DNA of 64,000 bases from Vondammii sp040505895 (GCA_040505895.1 JBEVXU010000007.1:248001-312000); one strand, 5' to 3'. Shown: positions 37,804 to 47,337, numbered from the stretch's first letter. Numbers and translations: made by a program. Notes: generated by a model from the sequence alone, not told the origin.

Positions 37804-39535
37804 AAATCGGCTTGGCTATGCCTATTAATAGCTGATGTAACCTAGTGACATGAGAATTGCCCCCATCTGACGGAATCCCTTTCCACAGGCACTCAAAACT
37901 TGGTTCGAGTTCTTTACTTTGAGGACGACCACCTAATAAATCATGGTTTTTTAGGTGATCTGAAAACGGCGTTATCCAGCTCATAGAGCGGATTTTCGCA
38001 TCACGAACAACTAGGTTCGAGACGAGTTTTGCCGAGATTTCACCTTTTTTCTTGAAATCTGCTATATCCCAGTACTGGTGAAGGTTAAGCATTAGTTCGA
38101 GAAATTTCTTAAAGGTTATGATTTTATTCTTCACCATATTCTCTGAATCTTTTTTCCTTTCGTTGAGTATGATCAATTGCTCATGAGTATTATTCAGTTG
38201 ACTATCAATGTACTCTCTCGTCACATCATCATACTCACCAGCTGCAACCAGCTCTGCTTTTTGTTCAATCAGTTTCTGCTTTGTCGATAGATGCTTCTTT
38301 ATAGCCTGTGTCGTCTGCATACCCTCTTGCCTCTTCCTTGTTGCAACCTTTTTTATAAACTTCTGACTTGCATATAGTACACAGAGGTATTCTCGCTTGT
38401 TGATTCCTGGCGCTCGATCTAGAAGCTCCGCTTCTATTTTTGAAAATATGTCAGTAGCTTTAATTCTTTTCTGTGGGCATCGCCTGCCATTACTCTTCTT
38501 GCCTTGGCATTCAAATCCAAGTTGCTCTTCTATCAAGCCACCAGCTTTCTTGATTTTTCGATAATTTGGGTACATCAGCCGTTCACAGTATTCGCAATGA
38601 ACCAGTCTGGGCAAGGGATTGGATCTTTTCCTTGGAAGGTTAGCTAGAGCAATCTTGGCATTCCGTAATTTCTGAAGATAGTGGAATTCTGATATGGATA
38701 GAATTGGCGTGAAAGTAGTCTGGTCAGGCAATACTATCTCTTTCATATTAATCACTCTCTCATCTTTAGTACCGGTCTTAATTGTCCATAAACCACAATA
38801 GAAACTATCATTCAAATTCCTATTTATTGTCGAAACACTTATCGGTAAATTTCCGAGATGGGTGTATTCCTTTTTCAGCGTGTGATGGATAGTATCTAGG
38901 CTTGCACCTTCAGCAGCCAGTTCAAACATTCTTTTTGCAACAGAGAAGAATTGGGAATGAGGAACAGGAAACAAGCTACACTTTGCGGGATTTTCTGACT
39001 CTCTCCTTTTTTCATACCCAAACTTCACCGGATAGATCATAGCTCCTTCTTTCTCTCGGTTATGCACTCCCCTTTTCACTACATGGGCGAGTCTATCCGT
39101 ATACCCCTTCGCTCTTGCAAATTCTGAAGTAAGGTGCTCTATTCCAGAAATCGAGTTATGGAATGCATATGCAGGGAAAAATAAGTCTTTCACTAATTCA
39201 TCATCAACCATCTGAATGATCTGCCCGGCTTCCAACGCATTCCTACTCAATCTATCTGGATGCCATGCCAGAATACCATCAGCTCTCCTTCTTTCAGGAC
39301 TACGATATGACAGTTCTTTCAGCATTCTTTTTAGCTCAGGTCGATTGTTCGGTTTTCGAGCACTCCGGTCTTCGACAAACTCCTCGACAACGTTCAGATC
39401 AAACCGTTCAGCCATTGCTATGCATTCTGATCGCTGATCATGTATAGACCGGATTTGCCTCTCATCCTCTTCACGGGTTGATTTTCTCAAGTAAAGGAAG
39501 ACATCTTTGATCTTTGGTTTGTCATCGATATACAT
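37784..39535 (-). CDS. Large serine recombinase
   Basis: 583 residues. N-terminal resolvase domain with catalytic Ser19 in FLYLRKSTREEDERQ and the WHPDRLSRN motif. A recombinase domain follows (GYEKR...MFELAAEGASLDTIHHTL..), then a zinc-ribbon (VHCEYCERLMYPN ... GRRCPQKRI) and a C-terminal coiled coil. Large serine recombinases integrate and excise mobile elements. The 3' end lies at the boundary of the cargo segment, and a broken copy of its 3' part lies at 23464-23781, so it or a relative acted here more than once. Confidence 0.92.
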   Translation of the reverse strand: MYIDDKPKIKDVFLYLRKSTREEDERQIRSIHDQRSECIAMAERFDLNVVEEFVEDRSARKPNNRPELKRMLKELSYRSPERRRADGILAWHPDRLSRNALEAGQIIQMVDDELVKDLFFPAYAFHNSISGIEHLTSEFARAKGYTDRLAHVVKRGVHNREKEGAMIYPVKFGYEKRRESENPAKCSLFPVPHSQFFSVAKRMFELAAEGASLDTIHHTLKKEYTHLGNLPISVSTINRNLNDSFYCGLWTIKTGTKDERVINMKEIVLPDQTTFTPILSISEFHYLQKLRNAKIALANLPRKRSNPLPRLVHCEYCERLMYPNYRKIKKAGGLIEEQLGFECQGKKSNGRRCPQKRIKATDIFSKIEAELLDRAPGINKREYLCVLYASQKFIKKVATRKRQEGMQTTQAIKKHLSTKQKLIEQKAELVAAGEYDDVTREYIDSQLNNTHEQLIILNERKKDSENMVKNKIITFKKFLELMLNLHQYWDIADFKKKGEISAKLVSNLVVRDAKIRSMSWITPFSDHLKNHDLLGGRPQSKELEPSFECLWKGIPSDGGNSHVTRLHQLLIGIAKPIYPILVQ

Positions 39536-39585
39536 GAATAATTGGTTAAATTTGTTTAATCTTTATACCCCGCCAATAGCTCAAG

Positions 39586-39768
39586 TCAAAATAATTCTCC
39601 GCCAGAGCATAACTCAATAAGGCCCAGTAAATTTGATCCAACTTCGAAGCAATCCTCTTCATGTCCAATGCAGCCATAGCCTTTTACATATAAGAATCCA
39701 GATTCATCAGACATGAATTTAGTTTTTCCAATTGAGACTACATGTTTAAGTTCCCCTGTATCATTCAT
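39586..39768 (-). CDS. Small hypothetical protein upstream of the recombinase
   Basis: 60 residues from ATG at 39768 (the frame extends to TTG at 39804). Acidic, with VVSIGKTKFMSDESGFLYVKG. Same strand as the recombinase, 50 bp upstream. No family and no clear ribosome-binding site; could be spurious. Confidence 0.35.
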   Translation of the reverse strand: MNDTGELKHVVSIGKTKFMSDESGFLYVKGYGCIGHEEDCFEVGSNLLGLIELCSGGELF

Positions 39769-39852
39769 CGAGATTTTTAATAGCGATGTAAAATTAATTG
39801 ACAAGATATGTATTTCATATTGATTTAATACTTACGTGCATAGAAAATTTTT

Positions 39853-39988
39853 GTCTCATAAAACGACCGTTTTTCGAGACCCTTCAACAAAATCAAATAA
39901 TCTTCATCATTCTAGTAATTTCTGTATCAAAAACTCATCTCAAAAAACAAAGTACCAGAAACTCATTTGCCATCTGATTTTTCGAGAC
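39853..39988. promoter_or_regulatory. Candidate res site of the resolvase
   Basis: A 28-bp imperfect inverted repeat at 39853-39880 (GTCTCATAAAACG / CGTTTTTCGAGAC, 11 of 13 paired) has the size of a Tn3-type subsite I. Further related half-sites (ACTCATCTCAAAAAAC, GATTTTTCGAGAC) lie at about 39934-39988, directly before the resolvase start. The order matches res sites that lie upstream of their resolvase gene. Confidence 0.65.
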
Positions 39989-40003
39989 TAGCATAAATAT
40001 GAA

Positions 40004-40576
40004 ATGGTAGGACGACTAATCGGCTACGCACGTGTTAGTACTGAGGATCAAAATTTAGATCTTCAGATCAAGGCCTTGCGAGAACAGGGCTGTATTCGAG
40101 GAAACATCTACTCCGATAAAATATCAGGTATAAAGTCGGCCAGACCAGGACTAGATACCTGCCTAAAAGGGCTTAAATCAGGGGATACGTTACTGGTTTG
40201 GCGCATAGATCGACTCGGGCGATCCCTCTCACATCTGGTAACCACTATCAGTAGTCTTCGTGATCAAGGCATTCACTTTCGTTCCTTAAACGATGGTGCT
40301 ATTGATACCACAACTGCCTCTGGTGAGTTCATTTTTAATCTATTTGCATGTTTGGCACAGATGGAGCGTAGGGTCATCCAAGAAAGAACTCGAGCGGGGT
40401 TGTCCGCAGCACGAGCTAGAGGAAAAAAAGGAGGGCGCCCAGCTCTGACATCGCAGAACCCCCGTGTACGGATGGCAAAGGCACTTAGTTGCGATCAATC
40501 GCTGACAGTACTGGAAATATGCGGAGAGCTGGGTGTCTCACGCTCTACGTATTATCGTCTACTGAATACAGTTTGA
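40004..40576 (+). CDS. Small serine recombinase (Tn3-type resolvase/invertase family)
   Basis: 190 residues, family length. Catalytic Ser12 in IGYARVSTEDQNLDLQ; Arg residues in VWRIDRLGRS; E helix AQMERRVIQERTRAGL; C-terminal HTH (LTVLEICGELGVSRSTYYRLL). With the adjacent res-like repeats it probably resolves multimers or cointegrates of the mobile element. No transposase gene is next to it. Confidence 0.93.
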   Translation: MVGRLIGYARVSTEDQNLDLQIKALREQGCIRGNIYSDKISGIKSARPGLDTCLKGLKSGDTLLVWRIDRLGRSLSHLVTTISSLRDQGIHFRSLNDGAIDTTTASGEFIFNLFACLAQMERRVIQERTRAGLSAARARGKKGGRPALTSQNPRVRMAKALSCDQSLTVLEICGELGVSRSTYYRLLNTV

Positions 40577-41072
40577 GCTCAATTACAGGTAACTTAATAT
40601 AGTGCATCTCACCCACGATTCTATTAGGGTGGAAGGAATAGCACATTATGGATCTTTCTTGGAGACAGTTCACTCTATATCACAATGGGTACCGATGGCC
40701 AGCATGATAGGCTGCTCATAGTGCATAGATTTGTACTTAGCCCCCTCTTCATAGGAGTGAGTGTAGAATTTTTCTTAGGGCATTATCGGACCATCTGAGG
40801 AAGCTTCAGCCTCAAAGAAACTGTGTAAAAACTTTCGCAGCCTCTTTGACCCTATGGGACACCTATGCGTAGCGTACTCTGGGACTTATATACTTGCATT
40901 ATCCCTATCCCGAGAGGAAAATTTCATAATTGACCAAATATTTTTTGACTGGCAGTATTAGTATAACGATTTGTCACTCTAATTCTTTTACTTTGGTCAC
41001 CCAAAGCACCAGAAAAGCTACAAATCACTAAACATAAGAAACCTTATGTACAATGAAAAGATGGGGTAAATA
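40577..41072. other. Spacer without visible gene
   Basis: About 495 bp between the resolvase and the coiled-coil array. No ORF, tRNA-like fold or strong hairpin was recognised. Confidence 0.5.
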
Positions 41073-41561
41073 ATGGGGAACTGGGGAAACAAGTACGAAG
41101 AAGAAGAAAAGAAGATTATGGAAGACATAAATCTTTTCCAGTTGGATGAAGAAATTGTTATGCCCTCTAGCCCGACTCCCGAAGACTGCCAATATTTGAT
41201 CACAAAAACTCAGGCTAAGATTAATAGTATCATCCAATTAAAGGTCAAAAACTGGAATGGGGATGGCTCTGTAAGATCTATAAGGGCCGACAGCCGCCTA
41301 CGAACCTTAGAGGATTATCACTCAAAAATAAGAAATAGATGCCAAGAATTAATGATTGAGATACCTAAGAAAGAGCAAGAAGAAAAACAGCAAATACAAA
41401 AAGAAATAGACACTCAAAAAAACCATGATTTAGATATGCTGGAAGCACGAGAGCGCATTTTAGATAAGGAAATGGAGCTGGAGCGTATGCGCTGGAAACA
41501 CAATAAAGAAGACATCGAAGAAATGCAGGGATTTTATGACCAGATGAAAGACGAGTTATAA
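41073..41561 (+). CDS. Charged coiled-coil protein, paralogue A
   Basis: 162 residues, very rich in Glu, Lys and Gln, mostly helical. The last 50 residues (ILDKEMELERMRW.....IEEMQGFYDQMKDEL) are nearly repeated at the end of the next gene, so the two are tandem paralogues by their C-termini while the N-termini differ. Start of a five-gene plus-strand run before the coupling-protein gene. Function unknown; a structural or DNA-transfer accessory role is a guess. Confidence 0.6.
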   Translation: MGNWGNKYEEEEKKIMEDINLFQLDEEIVMPSSPTPEDCQYLITKTQAKINSIIQLKVKNWNGDGSVRSIRADSRLRTLEDYHSKIRNRCQELMIEIPKKEQEEKQQIQKEIDTQKNHDLDMLEARERILDKEMELERMRWKHNKEDIEEMQGFYDQMKDEL

Positions 41562-41585
41562 AAACAAGCTGATAAGTACAGGATA

Positions 41586-42002
41586 ATGCGATACATGGAT
41601 ATAGTTAAAAATGACCCAGAATATATTTCCTTAATGAAGGAGTTCAAGCGTTGTCGAGCGGAGGTAAAAAGTTGCGAAAATGTGATACATGCAAATCCCT
41701 GTAACTATAAAGCGGAACAGTTCGAAAAATGGATGATAAAACTTCGTGATGAGATGTACGAATGGGCATCTAAAGCTGATCAATTAGTAATTGAACTGTC
41801 TCAACTTCGAAAAGAAATAGAAGAAAGAGCGCGAATTCAGGAACAGATAGACGAACGAAAAGACCACGAATTAGATTTAATGCGTAAGCGAGAAGGCATT
41901 TTAGATAAGGAAATGGAGCTGGAACGAATGCGCCGGGTAAATAACCAGGCAGACACTAAAGAAATGCAGAGCTTTTATGATCGGATGAAAGACGAGCTAT
42001 GA
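41586..42002 (+). CDS. Charged coiled-coil protein, paralogue B
   Basis: 138 residues; C-terminus ILDKEMELERMRR.....KEMQSFYDRMKDEL mirrors the preceding gene. The stop overlaps the next start (ATGA). N-terminal half differs from paralogue A and contains two Cys. Function unknown. Confidence 0.6.
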   Translation: MRYMDIVKNDPEYISLMKEFKRCRAEVKSCENVIHANPCNYKAEQFEKWMIKLRDEMYEWASKADQLVIELSQLRKEIEERARIQEQIDERKDHELDLMRKREGILDKEMELERMRRVNNQADTKEMQSFYDRMKDEL

Positions 42003-42736
42003 GCGACGATTTCAACGACTTCTATCGGAAAGAATCTTTAAAGGCCGACAGGCGCCAAGATGAAAAGCGGGAAGAACGCTCTTTTCGTGATGAAGTGGAA
42101 CAGCAAAAGCAAGAGTTCATAAGCGAACAGAAGGACGAAGACCGCCAAGAAAAACGGTTAATAACTCAGGAGAACAACAGAGCCCGTGAAAAGTTACAAA
42201 ATTCCCGGCTCCAGCTTCAAGAACACCTGGCCGGGATCAAAAATGAGCGGGAACTAATCACCGCCGAAGCCAGGGCGACGGGAACCGTTGAGGCCGAACA
42301 GATCAGGGCTAACAAGGATCTAGAGCTTCAAAAAAGAGAGGTCGAGGCCAGGGCACGTTTTATCCAGGTTGAACGCGAGTTAGACAAGGAACGTCGAGAG
42401 CTGGATTTTAGGGACGAACAACGGCTAAAGGATTTACGGCTTCAAGAATACTCCGGGCAACGGGACGTAGACCGGCAGAAAGAAAGGTTCCTTCGTGGGG
42501 TTGACCACCAGGAAAGAATGGAATTTTTAAGGCTCACCCTTAAAACCACCATCTTAGAAAAAGGGGTCGCGCATAGGCGGGAAAAAGACCGCATGACTCA
42601 CGAGACCGACGAAAAAATCCGCTTCGCCTATGCAATGGCAACGCTTAAGCAAGAATTCGGGGATTTCTCCGACAGTGAGCTAGAGGCCTTTGTTCGAGCC
42701 ACTATAGATGCCAGGGAAAATGAAATTGACGACTGA
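41999..42736 (+). CDS. Long charged coiled-coil protein
   Basis: 245 residues, almost one continuous coiled coil, rich in Glu, Arg, Gln and Lys. The C-terminal segment (IRFAYAMATLKQEFGDFSDSELEAF) may be a small globular cap. Overlaps the previous gene by 4 bp. No family is recognised; co-translation with two smaller coiled-coil proteins suggests a filament or scaffold. Confidence 0.6.
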   Translation: MSDDFNDFYRKESLKADRRQDEKREERSFRDEVEQQKQEFISEQKDEDRQEKRLITQENNRAREKLQNSRLQLQEHLAGIKNERELITAEARATGTVEAEQIRANKDLELQKREVEARARFIQVERELDKERRELDFRDEQRLKDLRLQEYSGQRDVDRQKERFLRGVDHQERMEFLRLTLKTTILEKGVAHRREKDRMTHETDEKIRFAYAMATLKQEFGDFSDSELEAFVRATIDARENEIDD

Positions 42737-42776
42737 CCAGAAGGGAATATTCTAGGAAGGAATTAATCCCTCCAAA

Positions 42777-43025
42777 ATGGCAGAACAGCCAGGCACACCC
42801 CACGACGAACAGCTAGACCGATATTCGGATCTAACCACAAAAGAAGCCCTACACCGAATCCAAGTAATGCAGAGCGCCCGAGATGTTCTTGCCGCTCTCC
42901 CTGAAGATCCAGAAGCTCACCGGCAGCACCGGGAAAAGCTTTTCGACCAGGCCGAACACTACAAGCGTATTTTTGAAGGCCTCTTAGATGTTATCCAAGA
43001 GGACTTAGACGAATATGGGGAATAG
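42777..43025 (+). CDS. Small acidic hypothetical protein
   Basis: 82 residues, acidic and helical (HRIQVMQSARDVLAALPEDP, ILDVIQEDLDEYGE-like tail). Between the coiled-coil array and the 384-residue protein on the same strand. Function unknown. Confidence 0.55.
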   Translation: MAEQPGTPHDEQLDRYSDLTTKEALHRIQVMQSARDVLAALPEDPEAHRQHREKLFDQAEHYKRIFEGLLDVIQEDLDEYGE

Positions 43026-43069
43026 CAGTTAACCTTACATTTTTCTATCTCTAGAGCAAGGAGTATTTT

Positions 43070-44224
43070 TTGACGTGCCAAGTGATTAAGACGATCAAAG
43101 ACCGCCAATATCTCTACGAGCAAACGAGCTACAGAGTCGGCGGAAAGGTCAAAACAGAGTCTCGATACATCGGAGCGGTGAACCCTGAAACCGGAGGTTT
43201 AAACATGGCTCAAGGCGTCCAGGAACAGGAGGCCATAACCACCTATGACATGGACAAAATAATCCAGGAAACCGGACAGCCAGGGCGAGACCAGACGACT
43301 GAATCAAAGCCTGAAAATATACCATTAACCTTACAAATTACGGCCGACTTAAAACGACACAAAATAAGCCAAGCTTCCGCCCTTTCTCAATACACCAGGT
43401 TTACAAATTTCATCAAGGAAAGAGGGATCAATCCAGATCATATTCCAGGGCTTTCCGTTGTTCGCGGATCTCCGGTTTCGATCAAAAAAGGAGGGATTGG
43501 GAAGGCCTATAAAGTGACTGTTCCGAGAGGTCAATCAAAGGGAGTTAGAGCGGATTTTTGGAGGGACTTCCGGAAGGCTCAGGCCTACACGTATTTAGAC
43601 GCCCTGGAGCAAACCGACCCAAACTATTTTGAAGGTCTCAAAGGGAACCTAGAGCAAAGCTACAAAAAACAGAATAGAGCGATTGCGACCTACATCATCA
43701 GAACCAACCGGAAGGAGGTTTTCAAGATCGGGTTAACCTTACATTTTCTATACTCTAAAATGGTTAGCGCCTGGTCTCAAAGGCACCTAAAGGCGGAGCT
43801 GATCGGCTTGTCTGATTTCACCGACCGAAACACCTGGAGAGACGATGCCGCCGCCCTTATGGGAGATATCCAGCGGGATGGCTGGGGAGCCTGTTATCAG
43901 AAATATCAGGTCGAGCTACAGCAAACCCAGGCCATTCAATTTGCCACTTTTCAGAAGTACAGAAAAGCCAGTTTAGTCGATACCTTGAGCGGAAAACGTC
44001 GAGCACTCCGCCGGGAGTGGCGGAAGATGGATGCCAGACGGCGGGCTATCTTTCAGACGTGCGATAAGATCTCTGTTCTCGCTCCCCTGTTCGATGGATA
44101 CCCCGAACCGCTCAAAGGATCAGATCAACCGTTTGAACACCTTGATAAGTGGAAATCAACTCGCGGGAAATGGCGTGAAAAACTGATCCAGGAAAAAGAA
44201 AGGGCTCATAGAAGCAATCGATAA
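43070..44224 (+). CDS. Hypothetical mobile-element protein
   Basis: 384 residues with TTG start at 43070, supported by AGGAG 7 nt upstream. The N-terminal YLYEQTSYRVGGKVKTESRY motif is common at the start of diverse plasmid and transposon proteins. The remainder is basic and helical, and the C-terminus is Lys/Arg rich, consistent with nucleic-acid binding. A replication or mobilisation role is possible because it precedes the coupling ATPase; not recognised beyond that. Its stop codon overlaps the perfect Fur-box-like palindrome. Confidence 0.6.
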   Translation: MTCQVIKTIKDRQYLYEQTSYRVGGKVKTESRYIGAVNPETGGLNMAQGVQEQEAITTYDMDKIIQETGQPGRDQTTESKPENIPLTLQITADLKRHKISQASALSQYTRFTNFIKERGINPDHIPGLSVVRGSPVSIKKGGIGKAYKVTVPRGQSKGVRADFWRDFRKAQAYTYLDALEQTDPNYFEGLKGNLEQSYKKQNRAIATYIIRTNRKEVFKIGLTLHFLYSKMVSAWSQRHLKAELIGLSDFTDRNTWRDDAAALMGDIQRDGWGACYQKYQVELQQTQAIQFATFQKYRKASLVDTLSGKRRALRREWRKMDARRRAIFQTCDKISVLAPLFDGYPEPLKGSDQPFEHLDKWKSTRGKWREKLIQEKERAHRSNR

Positions 44225-44238
44225 TGATAATCATTATC
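44220..44238. promoter_or_regulatory. Perfect Fur-box consensus
   Basis: GATAATGATAATCATTATC matches the classical 19-bp Fur operator at every position (9-bp inverted repeat around a central A). It overlaps the stop of the 43070 gene and lies about 290 bp before the coupling-protein gene. Confidence 0.75.
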
Positions 44239-44531
44239 ATCTGACTGAGTAATTCAGATAATTTCTGATTTTTGGAATTGTGAGGACACCCCCGCGCCCC
44301 TCTCAATAGGAGGGATTTTGAGGGGGATCGAATTGAGCGGAGAGAGTGAGGGAATGAGTGAGGGGGACGAACGAATGAGCGAACGAGCGAGGCGAGATAA
44401 GAGAGGCCGAGAAATACGGAGTATTTAGAGGGTATGGAGCTATGAAATGCATCATAACTATTTGAAATATATTATGTAGTTGATTTTTTAAGCCAGAGCT
44501 ATAAACTTGGCTAAAACCATGGATAAAAACT
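44239..44531. other. Purine-rich non-coding region, possible oriT or control region
   Basis: Contains a near-inverted pair CCCCTCTCAA / TTGAGGGGG (44296-44326), a run of GAATGAG/GAACGAG-type repeats with strong G/A bias (44331-44410) and a small palindrome AAATAC GGA GTATTT (44413-44427). No gene. Placement right before mobilisation genes fits a transfer origin; unproven. Confidence 0.35.
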
Positions 44532-46412
44532 TTGCCAAAAACAAGTCTAAGCCAGCTGCTACAGGGGATAGTCGAAACTAGGGATGATGTCATCCCCACC
44601 CCTCTCTTTCTTGGGTCATTTGCTCTAAATGACAACCCAAGTTTTTCCCGGAAAATTCTTGATAAATATGCGGAACAAACCGGCAGTATCCCGACCTATT
44701 CAGAGTTTCTAGATTGCTTTAAGTCACCAGCCAAAGCACTAGAACCACCCAAAAAAGACGACCCGAAATTTACTGCCTATGATCAAGAATTATCTCCACA
44801 ACAAAGAAAAATCAAAAGCCTCACTCTCTATCAACTAGCCCTCAGAAAGCATGATCAAAGAAACCTCGGCTATCAGGCGTTACAGACGAGATCACGCGCT
44901 ATTGCACAGGCTTTTAATGCTGATTTTCGAGGGTATATTTCGTTTATTAGTTGCCCTTCCTTTGCATCTGGTACATCGTTTATGCCTAAGAGTCTGGGCG
45001 AAACTGACCGCTTTTTTTTTACTTCAGCACAGGAATTCCGGATCAATGAAAGCGAGCGTGAGCGGCACACTTACATAACAGCCGGAACTGGACACGGGAA
45101 AAGCGTCACACTCGAAACAATCATCAACCACTATCTGACCGCCAACACGGGAACAGCTGTTGTTTTGCTCGATCCACATGGCGATCTAGCCATCTCATGC
45201 GCCCGTCTTGCCTCGAACGCAACAAACGAACGCCTAGTCTATATCAAGCCCGCCATTAAGGCCGGGGGGGCTTCCCTCACTCCGGTTTTGAATCCGTTCG
45301 AGATCCAGGTCAAAACCTGGGACGAGATCAACAAAGCGACAGACGCTTTGATCGAGGTTTTCCGGGAGGTCATGAAATCAGACGGGACGGGAACCAATTT
45401 CACGCCCCAAATGGAGACCATTCTCAAGCCGTGTATCGCCGCCCTATTACACAGGGAAGGCTCCAGCTTTTTAGATCTGGTTCGGTTCCTCGATGACGAT
45501 CTAGACGAATATAAGCCTTATTTAAATTTTGCCCGCCGGGTACTCACAAACCCGATGCACCTGGAGGCACTTAATAAAGATTTCATGAAGGACAGCTTCA
45601 ACCCCTCGAAGCTATCCATTAAGACCAAAGTCCGGAACCTCCTCAACGACGATTATTTTTTCAATTTCTTAGTTGGGAAAAGCACGTTCGACCTGGAAGA
45701 AGCCATCGAACGGAAAGCCTTCGTCGTGTTCGATCTCTCCGGATTAACCGACAAGGCAAAAGACGCAATTGGGCGTTTCATAATGGCGACTATGACCTCC
45801 CTCGCCATTAGCCGGGCAAATCTCCCCTACTCTCGCAGGGTTCCAGTTCACCTGGTCGTTGATGAGTGTCAAAACTTCGTTTCTGACAGCATGAAAACAA
45901 TTCTGACTGAGGCCAGGAAATTTCGACTCTATGGCACGTTCGCGCAACAGTTTTGCGGCCAAGGTATGAATACCGAAATGAAGCGGACAATCATCGGGAA
46001 CAGTAATATCAAGATCACAGGGAAAAACGGCCTCGACTCGCTCAAGATCATGAGCGCCGAGACCGGCGCCCCTATTGAAGAGCTTCAAAAGCTCGACCCT
46101 GGAGAGTTCCACATTCAGGCCGGATCTAGCCCTTCTTCCCGAGTCAAAGTCCCCATGATGGAAGAAAAAGACCACATGACCCGCGAACAATGGGCGAAAG
46201 TAAAAGCCGATCAGGTGCGCCGATATTACCGCCATATCATCACCCACCAGCCCAATCAGAAGCCCGACCAACCGCCCGCTGATGGTTCGCCGTCCGTTGT
46301 GGTTACGCCGACAGATTATGACCGGAAACCGCAACCCCTCCAGGAAGCGAAAAATAACATTGCGACAAAGAACAGCAAACGAGGAAAAGATCTCAAGAAC
46401 CCTTTTGAGTAA
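44532..46412 (+). CDS. Type IV coupling protein-like DNA-transfer ATPase (TraD/VirD4/HerA superfamily)
   Basis: 626 residues; the frame opens with TTG at 44532 and no nearby ATG. Walker A AGTGHGKSVTLE (residues 184-195), VVLLDPHGDLAI, Walker B VHLVVDECQNFV, and a TraG/TraM-recognition-like region (TEARKFRLYGTFAQQF). No N-terminal membrane helices are visible, unlike VirD4. The next gene is a replication-relaxation protein, so the pair looks like the mobilisation module of an integrative element. No relaxase with a clear HUH motif was seen in the window. Confidence 0.82.
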   Translation: MPKTSLSQLLQGIVETRDDVIPTPLFLGSFALNDNPSFSRKILDKYAEQTGSIPTYSEFLDCFKSPAKALEPPKKDDPKFTAYDQELSPQQRKIKSLTLYQLALRKHDQRNLGYQALQTRSRAIAQAFNADFRGYISFISCPSFASGTSFMPKSLGETDRFFFTSAQEFRINESERERHTYITAGTGHGKSVTLETIINHYLTANTGTAVVLLDPHGDLAISCARLASNATNERLVYIKPAIKAGGASLTPVLNPFEIQVKTWDEINKATDALIEVFREVMKSDGTGTNFTPQMETILKPCIAALLHREGSSFLDLVRFLDDDLDEYKPYLNFARRVLTNPMHLEALNKDFMKDSFNPSKLSIKTKVRNLLNDDYFFNFLVGKSTFDLEEAIERKAFVVFDLSGLTDKAKDAIGRFIMATMTSLAISRANLPYSRRVPVHLVVDECQNFVSDSMKTILTEARKFRLYGTFAQQFCGQGMNTEMKRTIIGNSNIKITGKNGLDSLKIMSAETGAPIEELQKLDPGEFHIQAGSSPSSRVKVPMMEEKDHMTREQWAKVKADQVRRYYRHIITHQPNQKPDQPPADGSPSVVVTPTDYDRKPQPLQEAKNNIATKNSKRGKDLKNPFE

Positions 46413-46420
46413 AACAATAC

Positions 46421-47275
46421 ATGATTCAGCTCTCCGAGAATGACACCAAAGCCTTGACAGCTCTCGCCGTCTATCAGTACCTAACGCCCTCCCAAATGGA
46501 GCGCCTGGGCGTGGGAACCCGTCGCGCCTATATCCGAGACAACACCCTCGCCCGCTTGCTTCGGGTTCGACCTGCTTTGATCAACGCGCAAGATTTCGGC
46601 GTGATTCCCAGAATAGGCAGACTAGAACGGATCTACTACCTAACCGAACACGGAGCACAAATAGCCGCTGATTTTATGCGGTGCGATATTTCCGAGATTG
46701 TATTTCCCCGTTTTGGCGTTCGCTATCGAGACGATTATTTCCATCGCAAACACCATGTGAATTTTCATATTGCCTTAAGACAATGGATCGAAGCTGGAGA
46801 GGGCCGAGAACTCGAATTTTTCGACTCCTACTACACCAAGACCAAGAGGCAGCGGTCACACTCAATAAATCAGATTCTATTTAAGCCAGATTTAACTTTA
46901 CCCGCCCACTATAGAAAGACCATTGAGCCAGACGGAATTTTCCGTTTCTCTAAAAGTAGCAAAGTTTTTTTGTGTGCTGTAGAGATTCACCGAAAGGCTG
47001 ACTCGAAATACATTACCAAACAATTAGATGCGCATATGACAGCCCTAGACCAATCACTACTAGCAGATAAGTACGATCAGCCTACCGACAACCTAGTGTT
47101 ATCTGTTCATGAGAGTGTGAGCAGTTTTAAGAGCGTACAAAAACGCCTCTTATCCCTCCCTGAGTTTGAAAGGTTTATCCCCTTCTTCCATTTCACCCTA
47201 ACCGACTCTCTGACCGAAAGACTCGATAAAAAATGGATTCTCGCCAATGGGGAAAAATCTACACTTTTTATCTAA
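46421..47275 (+). CDS. Replication-relaxation family protein
   Basis: 284 residues. N-terminal winged helix (LTALAVYQYLTPSQMERLGV.....LARLLRV, IYYLTEHGAQIA) followed by HHVNFHIALRQWI and KTIEPDGIFRF, the layout of the replication-relaxation (MobC-like) family found beside coupling proteins in plasmids and integrative elements. It starts 8 bp after the coupling-protein stop. Confidence 0.75.
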   Translation: MIQLSENDTKALTALAVYQYLTPSQMERLGVGTRRAYIRDNTLARLLRVRPALINAQDFGVIPRIGRLERIYYLTEHGAQIAADFMRCDISEIVFPRFGVRYRDDYFHRKHHVNFHIALRQWIEAGEGRELEFFDSYYTKTKRQRSHSINQILFKPDLTLPAHYRKTIEPDGIFRFSKSSKVFLCAVEIHRKADSKYITKQLDAHMTALDQSLLADKYDQPTDNLVLSVHESVSSFKSVQKRLLSLPEFERFIPFFHFTLTDSLTERLDKKWILANGEKSTLFI

Positions 47276-47337
47276 GGTAAGATCAGACAATCCAAATATC
47301 TAGGTGATTCTTACCATATGTATTCGGATTTACTGGA

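Noticed and set aside
44303..44635. 110-codon minus-strand frame
   Set aside because: Lies over the purine-rich control region and the start of the coupling-protein gene; composition is an artefact of the G/A bias.
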